Assembly (NCBI GenBank): GCA_006386115.1
Contig: VFIW01000092.1
Location: 62,001-126,000 of the forward strand
Length of the DNA: 64,000 bases
From: Globisporangium splendens
Taxonomy: Eukaryota > Oomycota > Peronosporomycetes > Pythiales > Pythiaceae
Direction: 5' to 3'
Shown here: in pieces, positions 51,381 through 63,975 of the stretch
Layout: the number at the start of each line of letters is the position of its first letter
How positions within the stretch are numbered: position 1 is the first letter of the stretch
Program-made: the position numbers and the translations under genes
The notes under the pieces: generated by a model
Seen by the model: the letters and a program-made list of their open reading frames with translations, nothing else
Databases searched by the model: none
Told to the model about the DNA's origin: nothing

Positions 51381-53758
51381 TCATTCAGCCTTCTTTGAAA
51401 TCATTTGCTCCGCTTGAATGGCCGTGATCGCCACCGTTGTGACGATATCCTTCACAGTCGCACCGCGACTCAGATCGTTGACTGGCTTGCGGAGACCTTG
51501 GAGCATTGGACCCATCGCAACACACTGAGTGCTTTGTTGGACAGCCTTGTACGTGTTGTTTCCCGTGTTCAAATCTGGGAAGATCAAGACGTTAGCATGA
51601 CCAGCGACGCGAGCACCCGTCGAGTCGGCCTTCAGTTTCTGCTTGGCAATCGATTCGTCCACGGCGGCATCATACTGAATCGGTCCGTAAATATCCAGGT
51701 CTGGTCGCATTTCCTGCGCAATTTTTGTCGCTTCACGAACCTTGTCGATGATTGGACCCTTGTTTGAGTCACCCGTAGCATACGACAACAATGCGACGCG
51801 AGGGATCATACCAAAAGCTTCTGCACTTTCAGCACTGGTGACGGCAATTTGCGCCAATTCTTCCGCAGTTGGGTTCGTGTTCACCGCGCAGTCACCGTAA
51901 ATGCGCACTCCGTCCTCAAGGCACATGAAGAACACACTCGACACGAGCGGGCGTTCAGGGGACGTCTTGATAAGTTGAAGGGCTGGGCGAATTGTGTTCG
52001 CGGTCGTATGGCATGCACCAGACACCATACCATCAGCATCCCCCATCTCAACCATCATTGTGCCGTAGTACGTCTCTTCAGCAATAGTGTCTCTCGCAAT
52101 TTCCTTGGTCATGCCCTTGTGCTTTCGCATCTCGTGCAGGCGTTCAACATAGCTGTTCAGTCGTTCACTGTTCATAGGCTTGATAATGCTTGCGCCAGAA
52201 AGGTCCAGGTTCATCGTCTTCGCATGCAATCGGATCTCATCTGGGTCGCCAAGGATGGTCAACTTGGCGAGACGTTGACGCAGGATTTCATCGGCGGCTT
52301 GGAGGATTCGAATATCTTCGCCTTCAGTGAGGACAATGTGACGCTGTGCTGCACGTGCCTTGTTCAACACGAAGTGATTGAAGTGCTTTGGAGAACGATG
52401 CAACACGACGCCTTCGTCAAGCTCACCAATCAGGTTTGTCTTCTCAATGAACTGATCAAATAGGTTCTTGCATTGCCCGATCTTTCGAACACTGGTCGGC
52501 ATAATGTCGGTGGAGACATGGCTGACTGCAGTAGCTGTGCTGTATGTATCGTGAGGCACGACGAAGATTGGGATCGAGAGACCAGTCTTGTCCAACTCGG
52601 ACACTCCTTGCAAAATTTCATGCGTGTTACTGTGTGGGTAGTCTCCATTCGTGAGCACAATGCCGGCCACGTTAGGAAGAACGCCTGGAATGCGAGACGC
52701 GAGCAACCCAAGCAAGATATCGGAGCGATCTGCCGATGTGATGACCAGAATACCATCATTGTACTTCTTCAAGTGGGCAAACAAGTCTCTCAGGTGGCTT
52801 GTAGCGACGACGGCGTCAGACACAATCACATTGTTCGAGATTTCTTTCGAGCCAAAAAGCTGCTTGGCACCCAACTTGTGAGCAACCTCGTTCAGACGCT
52901 TCGATGCAATGAGGCTGTCGTGCGGAAGGAAACCAAGGAACGGTAAACCCTTCTTTGCCATGGCGTCTCTCAACTTGCCTTGCATGGTAGTTGGCTCGGC
53001 CGATCGCACTCGGTTCGCAATCGTACCAAAGTAGCTCAGGCCTGCAGCTTCGACTTGCTCCTTGCCGAGAACGGTTCGCGACACAATTTCTTCCACAAGG
53101 TCGCCATTTGTGTACGACACAGCCGACATATCAGTCAGTAGCAGCACAGGAGATCCAATTGCGCGCGCAATGTCGATGTTAATCTTCCAGCTCATCGCCG
53201 ATTCATGCTCAGTGACTGGCGAACCCTCAATGATCATGAAGTCGTGGTTCTTCTTGCAGTGCTCAAACGAGCTCAAGATTTCTTCAACCAGATCGTCGGA
53301 TTTGCCAGTCATCCAGCACTCCAGCGCTCGTTCGCTGGTCACGCCGTACAGTTCATTGATCTGTTCCGGCAGTTCAAGCTCGCTCTTCATCAACTCCATG
53401 TGGTGGTCTTCAATTCCCGACGTCTTGCCTGGTGCAATTGGTCGAAAGTACCCCACCGAGGAAAACTTCTGCTCGAGCGTGTTCGCGAGCCCAAGAAGCA
53501 CCGGCGACGTCTTCTTCGTGTATTCCGTCGACGTCACATACAGGCTCTCCACGGGCACGCGACCTAGCATGCATGAATAAAGAGAACAGCGAGCAGATGG
53601 TCAGTATCTGCTAATGCATGCGACAGTTGGAGCATTTCTGCTTGTTCTTCGTACGCACCTTGCTCCAGCGCAGCAGCCGTGAGCGCGCGGCAGTGCGGCG
53701 CCGTGCGCTGGTGAGCCAGCGCCGTCATGCGGCGCATCGAGCGTCCGCACTTCCACAT
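51381..53758 (-). CDS. PTA: Phosphate acetyltransferase with mitochondrial-type leader
   Basis: Exons 53659-53758 and 51381-53563 join in phase to 760 residues. The 95-bp intron has a GTGCGT donor and a CTGAC branch. Exon 1 encodes about 33 Arg/Ala-rich residues without acids until the end (MWKCGRSMRRMTALAHQRT), resembling a mitochondrial presequence. Exon 2 carries the full bacterial-type enzyme. First comes a P-loop/BioD-like N-terminal domain (SLYVTSTEYTKKTSPVLLGL, FMIIEGSPV). A DRTGG-like middle domain follows, then the catalytic domain with VLTEGEDIRILQAADEIL, DADGMVSGACHTTANTIRPALQLI, VFFMCLEDGVRIYGDCAVN and LIFPDLNTGNNTYKAVQQ. It interconverts acetyl-CoA and acetyl phosphate; the acetate kinase partner is not in this window. 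Confidence 0.93.
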
Positions 53759-55580
53759 CCTGTCTGCTTCTTCTTGTCTTGCTCGTCGCCGCGCGAATCT
53801 CCGAATGAGCGAGCCGAACAGAGTGCGGTCGCCTATTCAAAAGGAAAGGGCGGGTTGTCATGGATGCAGGCTCTTCAACGTCACCCAAGCAGAGAGGAAA
53901 CGCGTCGCCCCTCCCGTTTATACTTGACTAAAGTATTCAGACCTCCCCTCGGACACCAATGACGTCTCGCAAACACGTATCGTCTTTGAGAGGGGAAAGA
54001 CCGACGACGCTCCTCACATAGATACGCGCGCGTGCCAACTGCGTGGCTGATCTGCTTGGGGGTGCCGCATGCGCGCGCGCGTTCATGACGAGGGAGCGCC
54101 GGCGGCGACGTGGACATGCGAGCGAATCTGAGCCAAAGTAGGAGGAGAGGAGCGCAGGCCAATCGTAGACGAGGACGCACGCGTGACGCAGCACGACTGA
54201 CCTCTTCCGATTCGGCAGACCACCCGTTTGGTGGCCCAGCATTTATGCAAAACGAGACATGTCGAGGGGCACGAGGCGATTTTTTTGGACTAATGCGGCC
54301 GGGTGTGCGGACTGGCATAGGGAGGAGTTTTGAAAGCGTGTGCTGCCGTATTAAATGTGCGCCTTCAATTCGGTGCTTTAAAGGAGGTGACAACATGGGA
54401 TACGCAACCTTTCGTGTGCACTGCTCCAGGCATGACGGCTCCATTTTGGTTAGCTTTGGCACATTCTGCATGAATAGAGTGCAGATCGTGCACGATATGC
54501 GCATGCACTGACAACAAGCCGATCCTGGCGCCAGAAAAGCACATAATCCGTGTGCAAACGGTGCATTCCCATATTGTGCATGCGATCATCTTTGTCTCCA
54601 TATACACAAATTGCCGGTTCGGCGGCGATTTCTAGTGGACGACTGAACGAAAGTCTCGCTGCTATGCTGCAAAATGCGTGACATTTAAGCCATCATCACT
54701 ATTATCTGCGTGGATAAACTCTCGATAGCGTTCAAGCGACACAAAGAAACTCGCGCTCAGATTCAGTCTTACGCCATGCGACCATTCTGTCTCGACGCTA
54801 TTGTCGATTCGTTGGTCTACGGCATCCCGGGGGTCTGACACTTCAATGTGCGATGACACGCGAGGCATGCAAGTTCAAGCAGGAGTTGCTCTCATTTTCT
54901 TCTTGATCCAGGTGCGAGCTGCTTGCTTGCGATTCAGTTGAGCAGGTTCGTGGTTTGAATGGCTCCACGACGACCAGATATTGCTGACATGCAGTTGAGA
55001 GCATGACACGCAAGTCATATTCGTCTGCGTGTGGGATTAGACGAATATGACTTGCGTGTCATGACGTCGCCTAATGCAGATACACTTGCAATTGTCGGTT
55101 TTCTCGGTGCAACGCGTGACACGCAAGACACACCCAAGCGCAATCAAGCGCGGCTTACGCGATAAGATCGATCGCGGTCCAAGGATTTCATTCCTGCTTT
55201 TTACCTCAAGCCAGCAAGACCTCAAAAGTGCAGATATTTATATATCCTTTTTGTGTGTATTTTGTGTCGTTATTTGCGGTTAGCTTTTTGTCTTTTTTCT
55301 GGTATGTTTCTGTCGTTTTCTTGCTTGGTTGCTAGGTGGAATCTTGCGTGTCGACCGATGAAAAAGCCGTTGGGAAAACGTTGTCGTGTTTGCGTCATGC
55401 GTCCTCCTCACATTGCGTGTTGCGTGGTAGCAGGCAGCAAGCGCGAAGGTAAACAGTCCAACGTTTACTCCTGGCGAACGCAAGCGCCGCAAGCCATCTC
55501 AAGGCATACAAATGGAAGTTGATGTCCTGACATGGCCCGAGGACCAGCCACCAAGCGTTGGCTCGGCGGAATTCCTAGCT
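53759..55580. other. Intergenic region with a perfect hairpin
   Basis: About 1.8 kb upstream of the phosphotransacetylase gene. No credible gene; open frames are shadows or chance. It includes the 25-bp hairpin at 55002-55063, and a related GTGACACGCAAG half-site near 55117. Confidence 0.6.
55002..55063. repeat. Perfect 25-bp inverted repeat with 12-base loop
   Basis: Arms 55002-55026 and 55039-55063 are exact reverse complements; the loop is 55027-55038. A GTGACACGCAAG copy of part of the arm occurs about 55 bp further on. Such perfection in otherwise non-coding DNA suggests a recent insertion, a mobile-element tip or a selected structure. Confidence 0.9.
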
Positions 55581-56787
55581 CTAGATAGAGAACTCGTTGA
55601 ACGTCGCCTTGTCGCGGTTCTTCTTCTTCGACTTGGCCTTCAGCGCTTCCTCGCGCGCGATCCGCACGGCCGAGTTCTCCGTCTTCTTCTTCTTCCCGCC
55701 CTTGGCCTTCACCACGCTCTTAATATCTACGATCACTGGTTCCTCCGTCTCCGCAGCCTTGGCATCTACGAGTCATCACACGCAATAAATCGTCAGGATA
55801 TGGCCATCCATGCGAGAAACGAGGGTATCCACATTCACAACAGCAACGTACCAGTAGCTGGCTTCTTCTTGCCACTCTTCTTCTTCTTCTTGGACGCGGA
55901 TTCGCCGTTCGCAGGGGTTTCTGGACCCGCTTCAGGCTTCTTCTCTTCCTTCTTCTCTTCCTTCTTCTCTTCCTTCACTGGCGCTTCAGCTACAGACAAA
56001 AATACACAACGTCACGACAATGAACAACAAAACCTATCAAGAAAGAGATAAGAAGACCCCAAATGAATACAGAAAAACGTACTGGAGATGCCAAGCGCAG
56101 TCAACGCGGCTTCGAATTCCTCGGCTTCCTTTTGCTTTTTCTCCTTCTTGCTCAGCGTGCGGGGGGCAGGGGTCTTCTTCACAGGTGCAGGGGCGGCGAC
56201 TTCCTTCTTTGGCTCTTCCTCCTCTTCGTCACTGTCTTCGTCGCTGTCTTCTTCGCTGTTGTCCTCCTCTTCTTCTTCAGCGGCAGCCTGCTCCTGGACC
56301 TGCTCGGCAACAACAGCGTGCTCGGCTTCGTCGTCACTGTCATCCCCCCAGGCCGAGGTCGACTTCTGGTTCACGAACGCGAACACAGCCTTTGGGTCGG
56401 ACGCGCTAGCGGCAGTAGCGTCGGCCTTCGCGGACTTCTTGGACTTCTTCTTGTCCATCGACAACGCTGTTTATCCCATATCGGCATCACAGTCCATACA
56501 TAAAGCAACAATAGGAAGATATCAATGTCAGTCGCTGTCTTCACACCGCAACAAGCAGCAGCATGCGCATATACAGATGCAGAGGCGCACACACACGCAT
56601 AACACTCCATATCCAGTCGCCTGCATGCAAAGATCGGGTCGGATCCTTTCTGTGCCATCATCACCCCTCATCTCCATATTCAACCCACGCATGCGCACGC
56701 CATTTCGCGCCATCTTTCGGCCGCGAGGGACTCACCATCGAACACGTTGATGTTGATCTTCGGGGTGCGGTCGACCTTCTTGCTCAT
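55581..56787 (-). CDS. Lys/Glu-rich charged protein of unknown function
   Basis: Four exons, 56736-56787, 56083-56466, 55852-55989 and 55581-55765, join in phase to 252 residues. Introns are 269, 93 and 86 bp; the last two have GTACGT donors. The start is MSKKVDRTPKINI followed by NVFDA and a Lys-rich run. A long Glu/Asp tract covers about residues 65-101, then RTLSKKEKKQKEAEEFEAALTALGI, repeated KKEE units, KKKKKSGKKK, and a C-terminal segment ending NRDKATFNEFSI. The alternating acidic and basic blocks suggest a nucleic-acid or ribosome-associated protein, but no named family is recognised. Exon phases and the smooth join of charged repeats make the model convincing. Confidence 0.8.
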
Positions 56788-57208
56788 GGTGACTGGTTAC
56801 GGGCTAATACGGCGGGGTGCTTGAAGGTCCGTGGCGCTGCGTGGCAGGGGCGAGAAACCTGGTTTATTGGGGCAAAATGCGCTGCTTGCGAATGGTAATA
56901 ATTGGTTCGTGGGTGGCGCTGCTTTTTGGAAGCAAAAACACACATCTGGGTGGTCAGGTGCACTTCGTGATTGAACCGCGGCTCGTGAACCGGGACCGGA
57001 GACCGAACCGGTAGATCTGCTTTCTCGATAAAGTCCGCAGTTTATGAACTCTCTCGTCTATACAAATTGTACTTGTAAGAGCATGCATCACAAGGCAACA
57101 ACGAAAGCACAATCGTAAAATGAACACACCGAAACTCATGATTCTGCTGCTATCTATCTACACGGACTAGACGCATCGAATGTATACAGCGTTTAGCAGT
57201 GGCGCTTT
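56788..57208. other. Intergenic region between two minus-strand genes
   Basis: About 420 bp containing the promoter of the Lys/Glu-rich gene. A palindromic stretch near 56970-57010 (GAACCGCGGCTC, then repeated ACCGG) is the only structure noticed. Confidence 0.5.
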
Positions 57209-60200
57209 TCAGTCGCTGTTCATGGAGATGATGTTCTGGAAGAGATCCACCGTTTGTTGGGAAAGCTGGATTGACTGTGACTGCAGCTTGTCGCGCACAC
57301 GAGCAGACCGGGTTCGTGTGCAAAAAATCTCTTCGACTTCTTTCCTAGTCGACGTCAAAATTTGAACCAGGTCCTTCAAATCTGGTTGTCCAGGACGTTC
57401 GCCATCCACCCTTGGCAATATCTTGCTCGTCTCCTCTTCGTCATGCTGGGAAGTTGCTCCGGACGGATGCCCTCCTTCATTGTCATCTGTTGTACCAGCT
57501 TCCACCTCGTCCACAGAAACGTCCTTCGCTGGTGGTGCAACTGAATTGCCTTTTCGTTCTTGGGGCAACTGGCATGACGCAGAATGCAGTGCGATCTTTT
57601 CGGATACTCCAGTCAAATCTCTACCAACAACGCGAGCCTCACGAAGAACTTGAAGCAACTGTTGCACAGACTCGTTCTGATTTGATTCCAGCGATGAGTG
57701 TGCCGCGCTTCCCTTCACGAGATCATTCAAAACGGCTCGGTACGTTTCCAACTTGCCCCGGATCTGAAACATGCGGCTCCATTTTAATACATACGTCTCA
57801 GTCATCCCCTTTTCCCAATTTCCGATAGTATCCATGTTGAGATAGGTCGGCAGATCTTCATACACCATCGCGTCACTCTCAAAGATTTCAGCTTTCTGGT
57901 TCCAATAATCAGTCACCAACTCTTTGTCCTCGTCTTCACAATGGTCACTACTTTCCAAATCACTAGCTGCAGGCTTCACAGCGTGTTGGCTTGACGAGAC
58001 AAGTTCGCGCATCTTGGTACTCTCGGCATAGTAGGCATTTTGGTGAGTGAAACGGAGGCACAGTAGCTCTTCTGGTTTCTCCAATAAACGATTCGCCCAG
58101 GATCCCATCAGATGAAGCGAATACATCTGCAGGACTTTCGACACGCTCTTCTTCACACTTGATTCAAACATGATGATGCGGTCCAAAGGCAAGGTGTCCA
58201 GGTTGTCGCCCCAAACGAAGTCATTCCAGAAGCAAACAATCCCGAGCAACTCTTCGCAGATCGTCTGCAGACACCCGTTCTTGTCTTGCTCGTAGTCAAA
58301 CACAGCCGACTCGACATGTCCAAAGAAGGCAAGCGGCAGTGCCTTGGAACTCGTTCGAAGTTTGCTCACATGGCCATTCGCACCGATTCCCTCGCGGTAG
58401 TCGTAGCCCCACATTTCGATGCACAGCAAAAACTCAGGAAAGAATTCAAAAGTATCTCGCAGCAAGTCCTCTGGAGAGCCATGAGGGTCGATATCCAGTT
58501 TCAATCTTGACTTGTACCCAGTCATTCGTTTCTCGAAGTAAGAATTGTTGAGTGCAGCAGGCAATGAATCGTTTTCTCTGCACTCTGCTCGTCCCCGCAC
58601 GCAATACAAGTGGGACACCAAACAATGAAGCTGGATAGCCACGAGGTGCAATTTTCGGATAGTCGAGTTCATTTTCTTCCGATTCAGTATTTCCGTTCCG
58701 CTGTCAGCACCACCACTGCGAGACTTGGCGAGAGAGTACGTGACTTCGTCAAACCACTTCATGCGCGAGCTGATCTGGGAAATCACTTTGTGCGTCCACT
58801 TTCCGACTGATCCACTCAAACAGCCAAAATCACACGAAGGACGCTCCTTCGTAGACTCGGCAGGGAGCAACTCCACAGGATGAAGGTAATAGTATGGGTT
58901 CGCTCGACTAATCTCCGCAAACAATCGCTTCTGCATCCCTTTCATGACGAACGAAGTTGGCGAGCAGGAAGACATCTCACTGAAGAGTGTCGAGGCAAAG
59001 AACGGACTTTCAGGCGAGAGAAGCACATCTTCCACTTTCTTTATCGCAAGATGCTCATTTTCGTCCGAGCTGGATTCAATCTCCTGATCCATCTTGGAAG
59101 TGAATTTCTCATCGTCTTCAAAGCCTCCATTCATGTCATAGTGGTCGTCGGTGCTTTCGAACCACCCGTCACTGTTTTCCCAGTTATTGTCTTCGACTGA
59201 TACATCGGAGTACGCTTCAACTCTTGGGCTTCCATCTTGCGGTTGCTTCACACTCTGCACACGAGCACATTCGACAGGTTCGCCACACGAAGCAGATGCA
59301 TCCAGATCGAGCTTGCCAAACGAAAGAGCTTTGTCGATCCCATCTCTTAAAACACGAATCTTTCCAGACGTGTTCATCTCTGGCTTGGATGAAATCCGCA
59401 ACGCTGCATCTAGAGCGTCTAACATTTGGCGCTTCAACGTACCTCGCAGCTTGTATCCAGCAGAAACAATTTGGCATTGAAGCACATGCACTGTGTTGCA
59501 CAACTCCGCCAACTGTCCTAGAAGCTTGCTGCTTTGGTCAAGCTCCGCATACTTCTTCTGATGCAATGTCGCAACACTATGAGCTTCGATGCGTTTGGCT
59601 TCCACGAAGCTGCCATACTGCAGAGATTCCATCAGTGCTTGATTCACGAGAATTCTGGGGTTTGTCACAACCTTCGGATTGAGTAAATCTGGTTGCTGCG
59701 CTACATAGGCGACATTACCCGAACGCTGCCAATCGTCTGCTTCGACCGTCTTGCTTGTTGAGTCACGAGGAGAGCACAGACTGGTAGACGGCTGGTCCTC
59801 TGAGGACTGCGAGAGCGCAAACGGCTGAGTCTGCATTTCTTTATCCTCCTCTGTCCGCTCGCATTCTGTCGGGATGCAAGTCGGCACTTCCCTGGGTGCT
59901 GTATCGGGTACAGTGTGCTCGAGTACATCTGCTGCGCTTTCACCAAATGTCGTGCCTTCACACTTATCTTCAATGAAAGAGGAGTCGACTGCACTTGTGC
60001 GTTCTTCAAAGTTTATTGCAACTTCACGGTCCTCGAGCTGCTCACCTCTTGCTTCGACAAAGTGATCATCCATTTGCTCATCATCATGCGCATCGGCATT
60101 TGCAGCATCGACCGAGAAATCAACAGGAGGTAAAGAATCGTGTTCGCTGCCATGTTGGGTAGGTTCACTACCGTCATCCTGTGATCCGCGGCGTTCAGAT

Positions 60201-62703
60201 TCCACCGGCTCACTTTCCATGCAGTTGATGTGCTGAAAACTGTCACCAGATACCGTGGTGGGCGGCATACCGTAGTGAGCAGCAAATTCTGTTCCCCTTG
60301 CGACAGCAATCTCCGATTCTCTTGCATCGTAACGCTGAGCTTCGACAGCACCGACAGCCTTTGCGTACGATCCCCGATCGGAATCAGAGTGCACATGCAC
60401 GCCACCATTTGGCGCTATATCAACTCGCTCTTGTCGCATGAAGCCATCCGTCTGAACCAAACTCGGCGCTCTCTGTCGCTTGGACGTCGAGCCCGGCGGG
60501 TTACGTGGCCGAACTTGTCTTGCATACTCGTTTGGCGAAGGATAGCTGCTGCTTCGTCGCCGTTGGGACACATTCATAGGATGAAAGCCCACATATGGAT
60601 GATGGTAGAGACCTACTGGATAGCGGGGGTTGCGTCGATAGACAACTTCAAGTCCTTCGTCGTCCGTTAACCATTCGCCACTTTCGCCTTGTACATACTT
60701 ATACTGGTGCCGGGTACCGGGTCCAGGATGACTCGTTCGATTTGGGCGATAAGAAGAAGCTAGAACGTCTCGGACGGTCCTTGGTCCATGTGGATAATCT
60801 CTTCCAGAGGCGTAGTGAAGGTTCAACTGAGACTTGATTGTAAAATCTTGTTCTGCATGACCATCCTCTTTCCGATTCAGGAACACTTCGTTTTCTGACT
60901 CCAAGTACTGATCCTCGACTCTGGACGACGGGCCACGAGGAAATTGCATACTGGGTCGACCGTGCTCACGCAGTTGGACTTCTACCTCTTCATCAGAAAA
61001 ATTGCCAGAGAAATAGGACGGTGCGTATCCTCGACGAAGAACTTTCTTGCTTGGACGATTAAATTCGGACCCGGCTGTTTCTTGGTCTTCACCGAGGTGT
61101 GGTGCACCATGACCATAAGCTTGATTTCGCCTGAACCACTCCGAGTCTTCAAGGTACTGCCAGCGACGGCGCTTTAGCAGTCGAGCAGGGTCTTGCTGAG
61201 ATGATAAATCAATAACCTCTTGTGGTCCTGCATCCCCAGTAGTTTCACGAATAAAATCTTCAGCATCGATTTCTTGTCTAAATACCGGCCGGCCCCATCT
61301 GTCGTAGTACGCAATATCTTCTTCATAGTATATTGTTGCTCCCGCGACTCGCTCTGGTTGGCCATGGTAGCGAAACTCCTCTCTCCATGGAACATTCATC
61401 TGTCTTCGCTGTTGCTGCTGCTGTTCGTTTTCAACTGGAACTTCGTAACCAACAAGTGGTACTGGGTGTCGCAAGAGTTTTGGATGCCCTTCGCTCTCTC
61501 GGCCAGCTGACCCACTGTTGCCGTTTGTTTCGGTCTTTACGTACTCTTGAGCATAACCACCGCCGTACAAAGATCCTTCGGCATTATACTGTTCAGCCGT
61601 GCTACGATTCCTTTCAACATCGGCATCACGAGGTCTCTGCGAAGAAGGGTATAAACTCCGTATTCTCATCTTTTTTTGCAGATGCGCTTGGACTTTTTCG
61701 ACCAGGGCTTGAAGCATTCGAATCGCCTCTTCTAACTGTCAGCAGAGCACATACATGTGTGAGCCAGTGTTTTTACGCGATCGTACTAGAGACCCTATGC
61801 AATGAAGACAATGCCACTTACATTGCCAGTCGTCTCAGCCGAAATCAAAAACTCCATAATGTACGCTTTGCTCTGGGGAGATTGTGCTTCTTCGCCTGGA
61901 GACATGGGGCAATAATCGATCGTGCAACCTGTTTCTTGCATGATCACGTTTATTCGACTCTTTCGATCTCCATATAAATAAGGCATGACGAGATCTGGAT
62001 GCGCCGTGCATTTGAGCTTCAGACAGCGCAAACGCTGCGGTTGCCGAGGACGTTTCCCAGCCATTGGACTTGCAATATTACGTTCAACTGAACCCTGCAC
62101 GCAATCAATCGTGTCGCCTTGCTGACCTGTCTGCAACGTCACTCCACTGCTCCCTGTATTCTCCTTCATCTCCTCTTCTTGCGCGTCTTCCTGGCTTCTG
62201 CGCAGTTGCTGTGTCTCTCCCGACAGGTCCACCAGCACATTAGCACTGCCATCTGCGCTACGACTGTGGGTCCACACACTGTTCACACTCCGCTTCACCG
62301 ATGCGCCAGCAGCAGCTAGGTTGGATTTCATCGTCGTCGCCATTGGTAGCCGGTGCCTCGAACTGAAGCTTTTCAACCGTCCATAATTGCGCAGCCGAGC
62401 GCCACTGCTCGGCACGAACGCCGCACTCGACCGCGCCGAAAAAGCTGCGTTCGCTTCGTCCTGCGCAGTACCACGTGCGCCTCCGCCGCTCTGTCTCACG
62501 CCACTGCTTCGCGGTTGCTTCGCGCGGCTGCGCGGACCCTTCGGCGGCGCCTTCTCCTCCATTCTGCTGGTGTTCTGCCTGCGCTTTGTGTCAGACGATT
62601 GGGTGCCGCCCTTTTGGCGCGCGAGTCCCCGCGACCTGCACTCCTGCAGCGCGTAAAAACTCGAAAGGGAAAGAAGAACCGAGTTTTTACGAACGACCAT
62701 CAT
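57209..62703 (-). CDS. Very large KH-domain protein
   Basis: Two exons, 61822-62703 and 57209-61735, give 1,802 residues (1,755 if the in-frame ATG at 62562 is used). The 86-bp intron has a GTAAGT donor and splits a KH-type RNA-binding domain. Exon 1 ends with GDRKSRINVIMQETGCTIDY and AYIMEFLISAETTGN; exon 2 starts LEEAIRMLQALVEKVQAHLQKK. Ahead of it is a basic, Ser-rich region. After it come about 1,200 residues of low-complexity and then mixed sequence with Arg/Pro/Tyr-rich segments, acidic stretches, and a helical region from about 1,150 on (for example SKVLQMYSLHLMGSWANRLLEKPEELLCLRF). The C-terminal part resembles no family I know. A role in RNA handling is inferred only from the KH unit. 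Confidence 0.82.
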
Positions 62704-63009
62704 TCGCGAGTGTCATCAGCCTGCCCTCGCTGTAGTCTTATCTGAATAACCGATAGACTCGCCAAAGTATATATCGCATATTGTCTCGCTTTACAAGAAA
62801 ACAACTGACGCAACTGTAGCATTTACATACCTTTTAAAGCATATCCATTTAGCTGCTCAAATTCAGAGAAGGTTGCCTGTATTTCGCAGCGTCACTGCAC
62901 CAGTCGAGTGGCTTTTTACGACAGAGATGCGTTTTTACCGCGCTTTGATTGACAAACGCTAGCTGGGGGTATCCAAAGGGAAACCAGGACACACACGAGA
63001 GCAACCAGC
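62704..63009. promoter_or_regulatory. Divergent promoter between KH and TPR genes
   Basis: 306 bp between two start codons on opposite strands. It is AT-rich, with a TATATA-type element at about 62769-62775, roughly 70 bp upstream of the KH gene start on the minus strand. No coding potential. Shared promoter function is inferred from orientation. Confidence 0.5.
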
Positions 63010-63975
63010 ATGAGCAACCCGCTGAGCGCGAGTGACCTGGAGAGCCTGCGAGTGGCGCTGCTGCGCGCGGACAAGCAGACGCAGGCGTTCCTGGGACCAC
63101 TGCTGCCGCTCAAGGCCGTGCAGCACGTGCTACTGACGTTCCTGCGCGACCGCTCACGCTCGTTTGAGGAGTGGGTTTGGGATCCAAGTGTGCGCCAGTT
63201 GCTCAACCAGTTGCGCGAGCAGAACCCCGAGGCGCACAACCAGTCGCAGGACGTTGATCTCTGGTTCCAACGCGCGGCGCAGGACCAGTGGGTGTATCAG
63301 TACAATCGGAGTGACGACGTGCCGTCGGACCAGTTTGTGCAGCAAGCCGATACGGCGCAGAATGACGGCAAACTGAAGTTCGAAAAGGGAGACTTTTATG
63401 CGGCATCGAATGCGTTCAAGAAAAGCATCGAGTGTCTAGAGAAGCACTTTGAAAACGAGTACTATGGAGAGACCGTGGAGGTGCACGAATGGGACGAGCC
63501 GATGCAGGAACGGTACGTGACGCTGTGCTGCAACATCGCGGTGTGTGGGATCAAGATGAAGGAGCTGCCTCTAATCAAAGAGTATGCCCAGAAAGCGCTT
63601 GCTGTCAACGCGTCGGCGCGCAAAGCGCTCTACGCGATGGCGAAGCTGCATTTGATGGAGCATCTCTATGAAGATGCATACATTGTGATTGATAAAGCGC
63701 TTGAGGATCATCCTGACAATCAAGAGCTATTGAAACTTCGACGAGAAGTCGACCAAGCTCGAGAAAAAGAAGCTGACTTGCAAGCCGAAGTTGCTGCTGC
63801 TGCGGAAAAGAAACTGGCGGAAGAAAAATTGATGCAAGAGGAGCAGGTGGGAAAGCAAAAGGAGTGGGCTGAAAAGCGCGTGACGGCGCAAGATTTCGTC
63901 CCTCTTCCTACGCTTGAACAAGACGCGTTTACAGCCGCCCGATTACACACATATTTCCACCGAATTAAGCGTGTT
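63010..63975 (+). CDS. TPR co-chaperone-like protein, 3' end outside window
   Basis: The first exon of a gene that continues beyond the window. The frame is open from the ATG at 63010. A GTAAGT donor at 63976 follows HRIKRV, and the stop a few codons later is probably intronic. An N-terminal helical region of about 100 residues precedes TPR-like helices (about 115-240): QADTAQNDGKLKFEKGDFYAASNAFKKSI, YVTLCCNIAVCGIKMKELPLIKEYAQKAL and ASARKALYAMAKLHLMEHLYEDAYIVIDKAL. A charged coiled-coil extension with REKEADLQAEVAAAAEKKL follows. The three-repeat layout resembles FKBP/AIP-type co-chaperones, but no peptidyl-prolyl isomerase domain is visible in this exon. Partner unknown. Confidence 0.8.
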
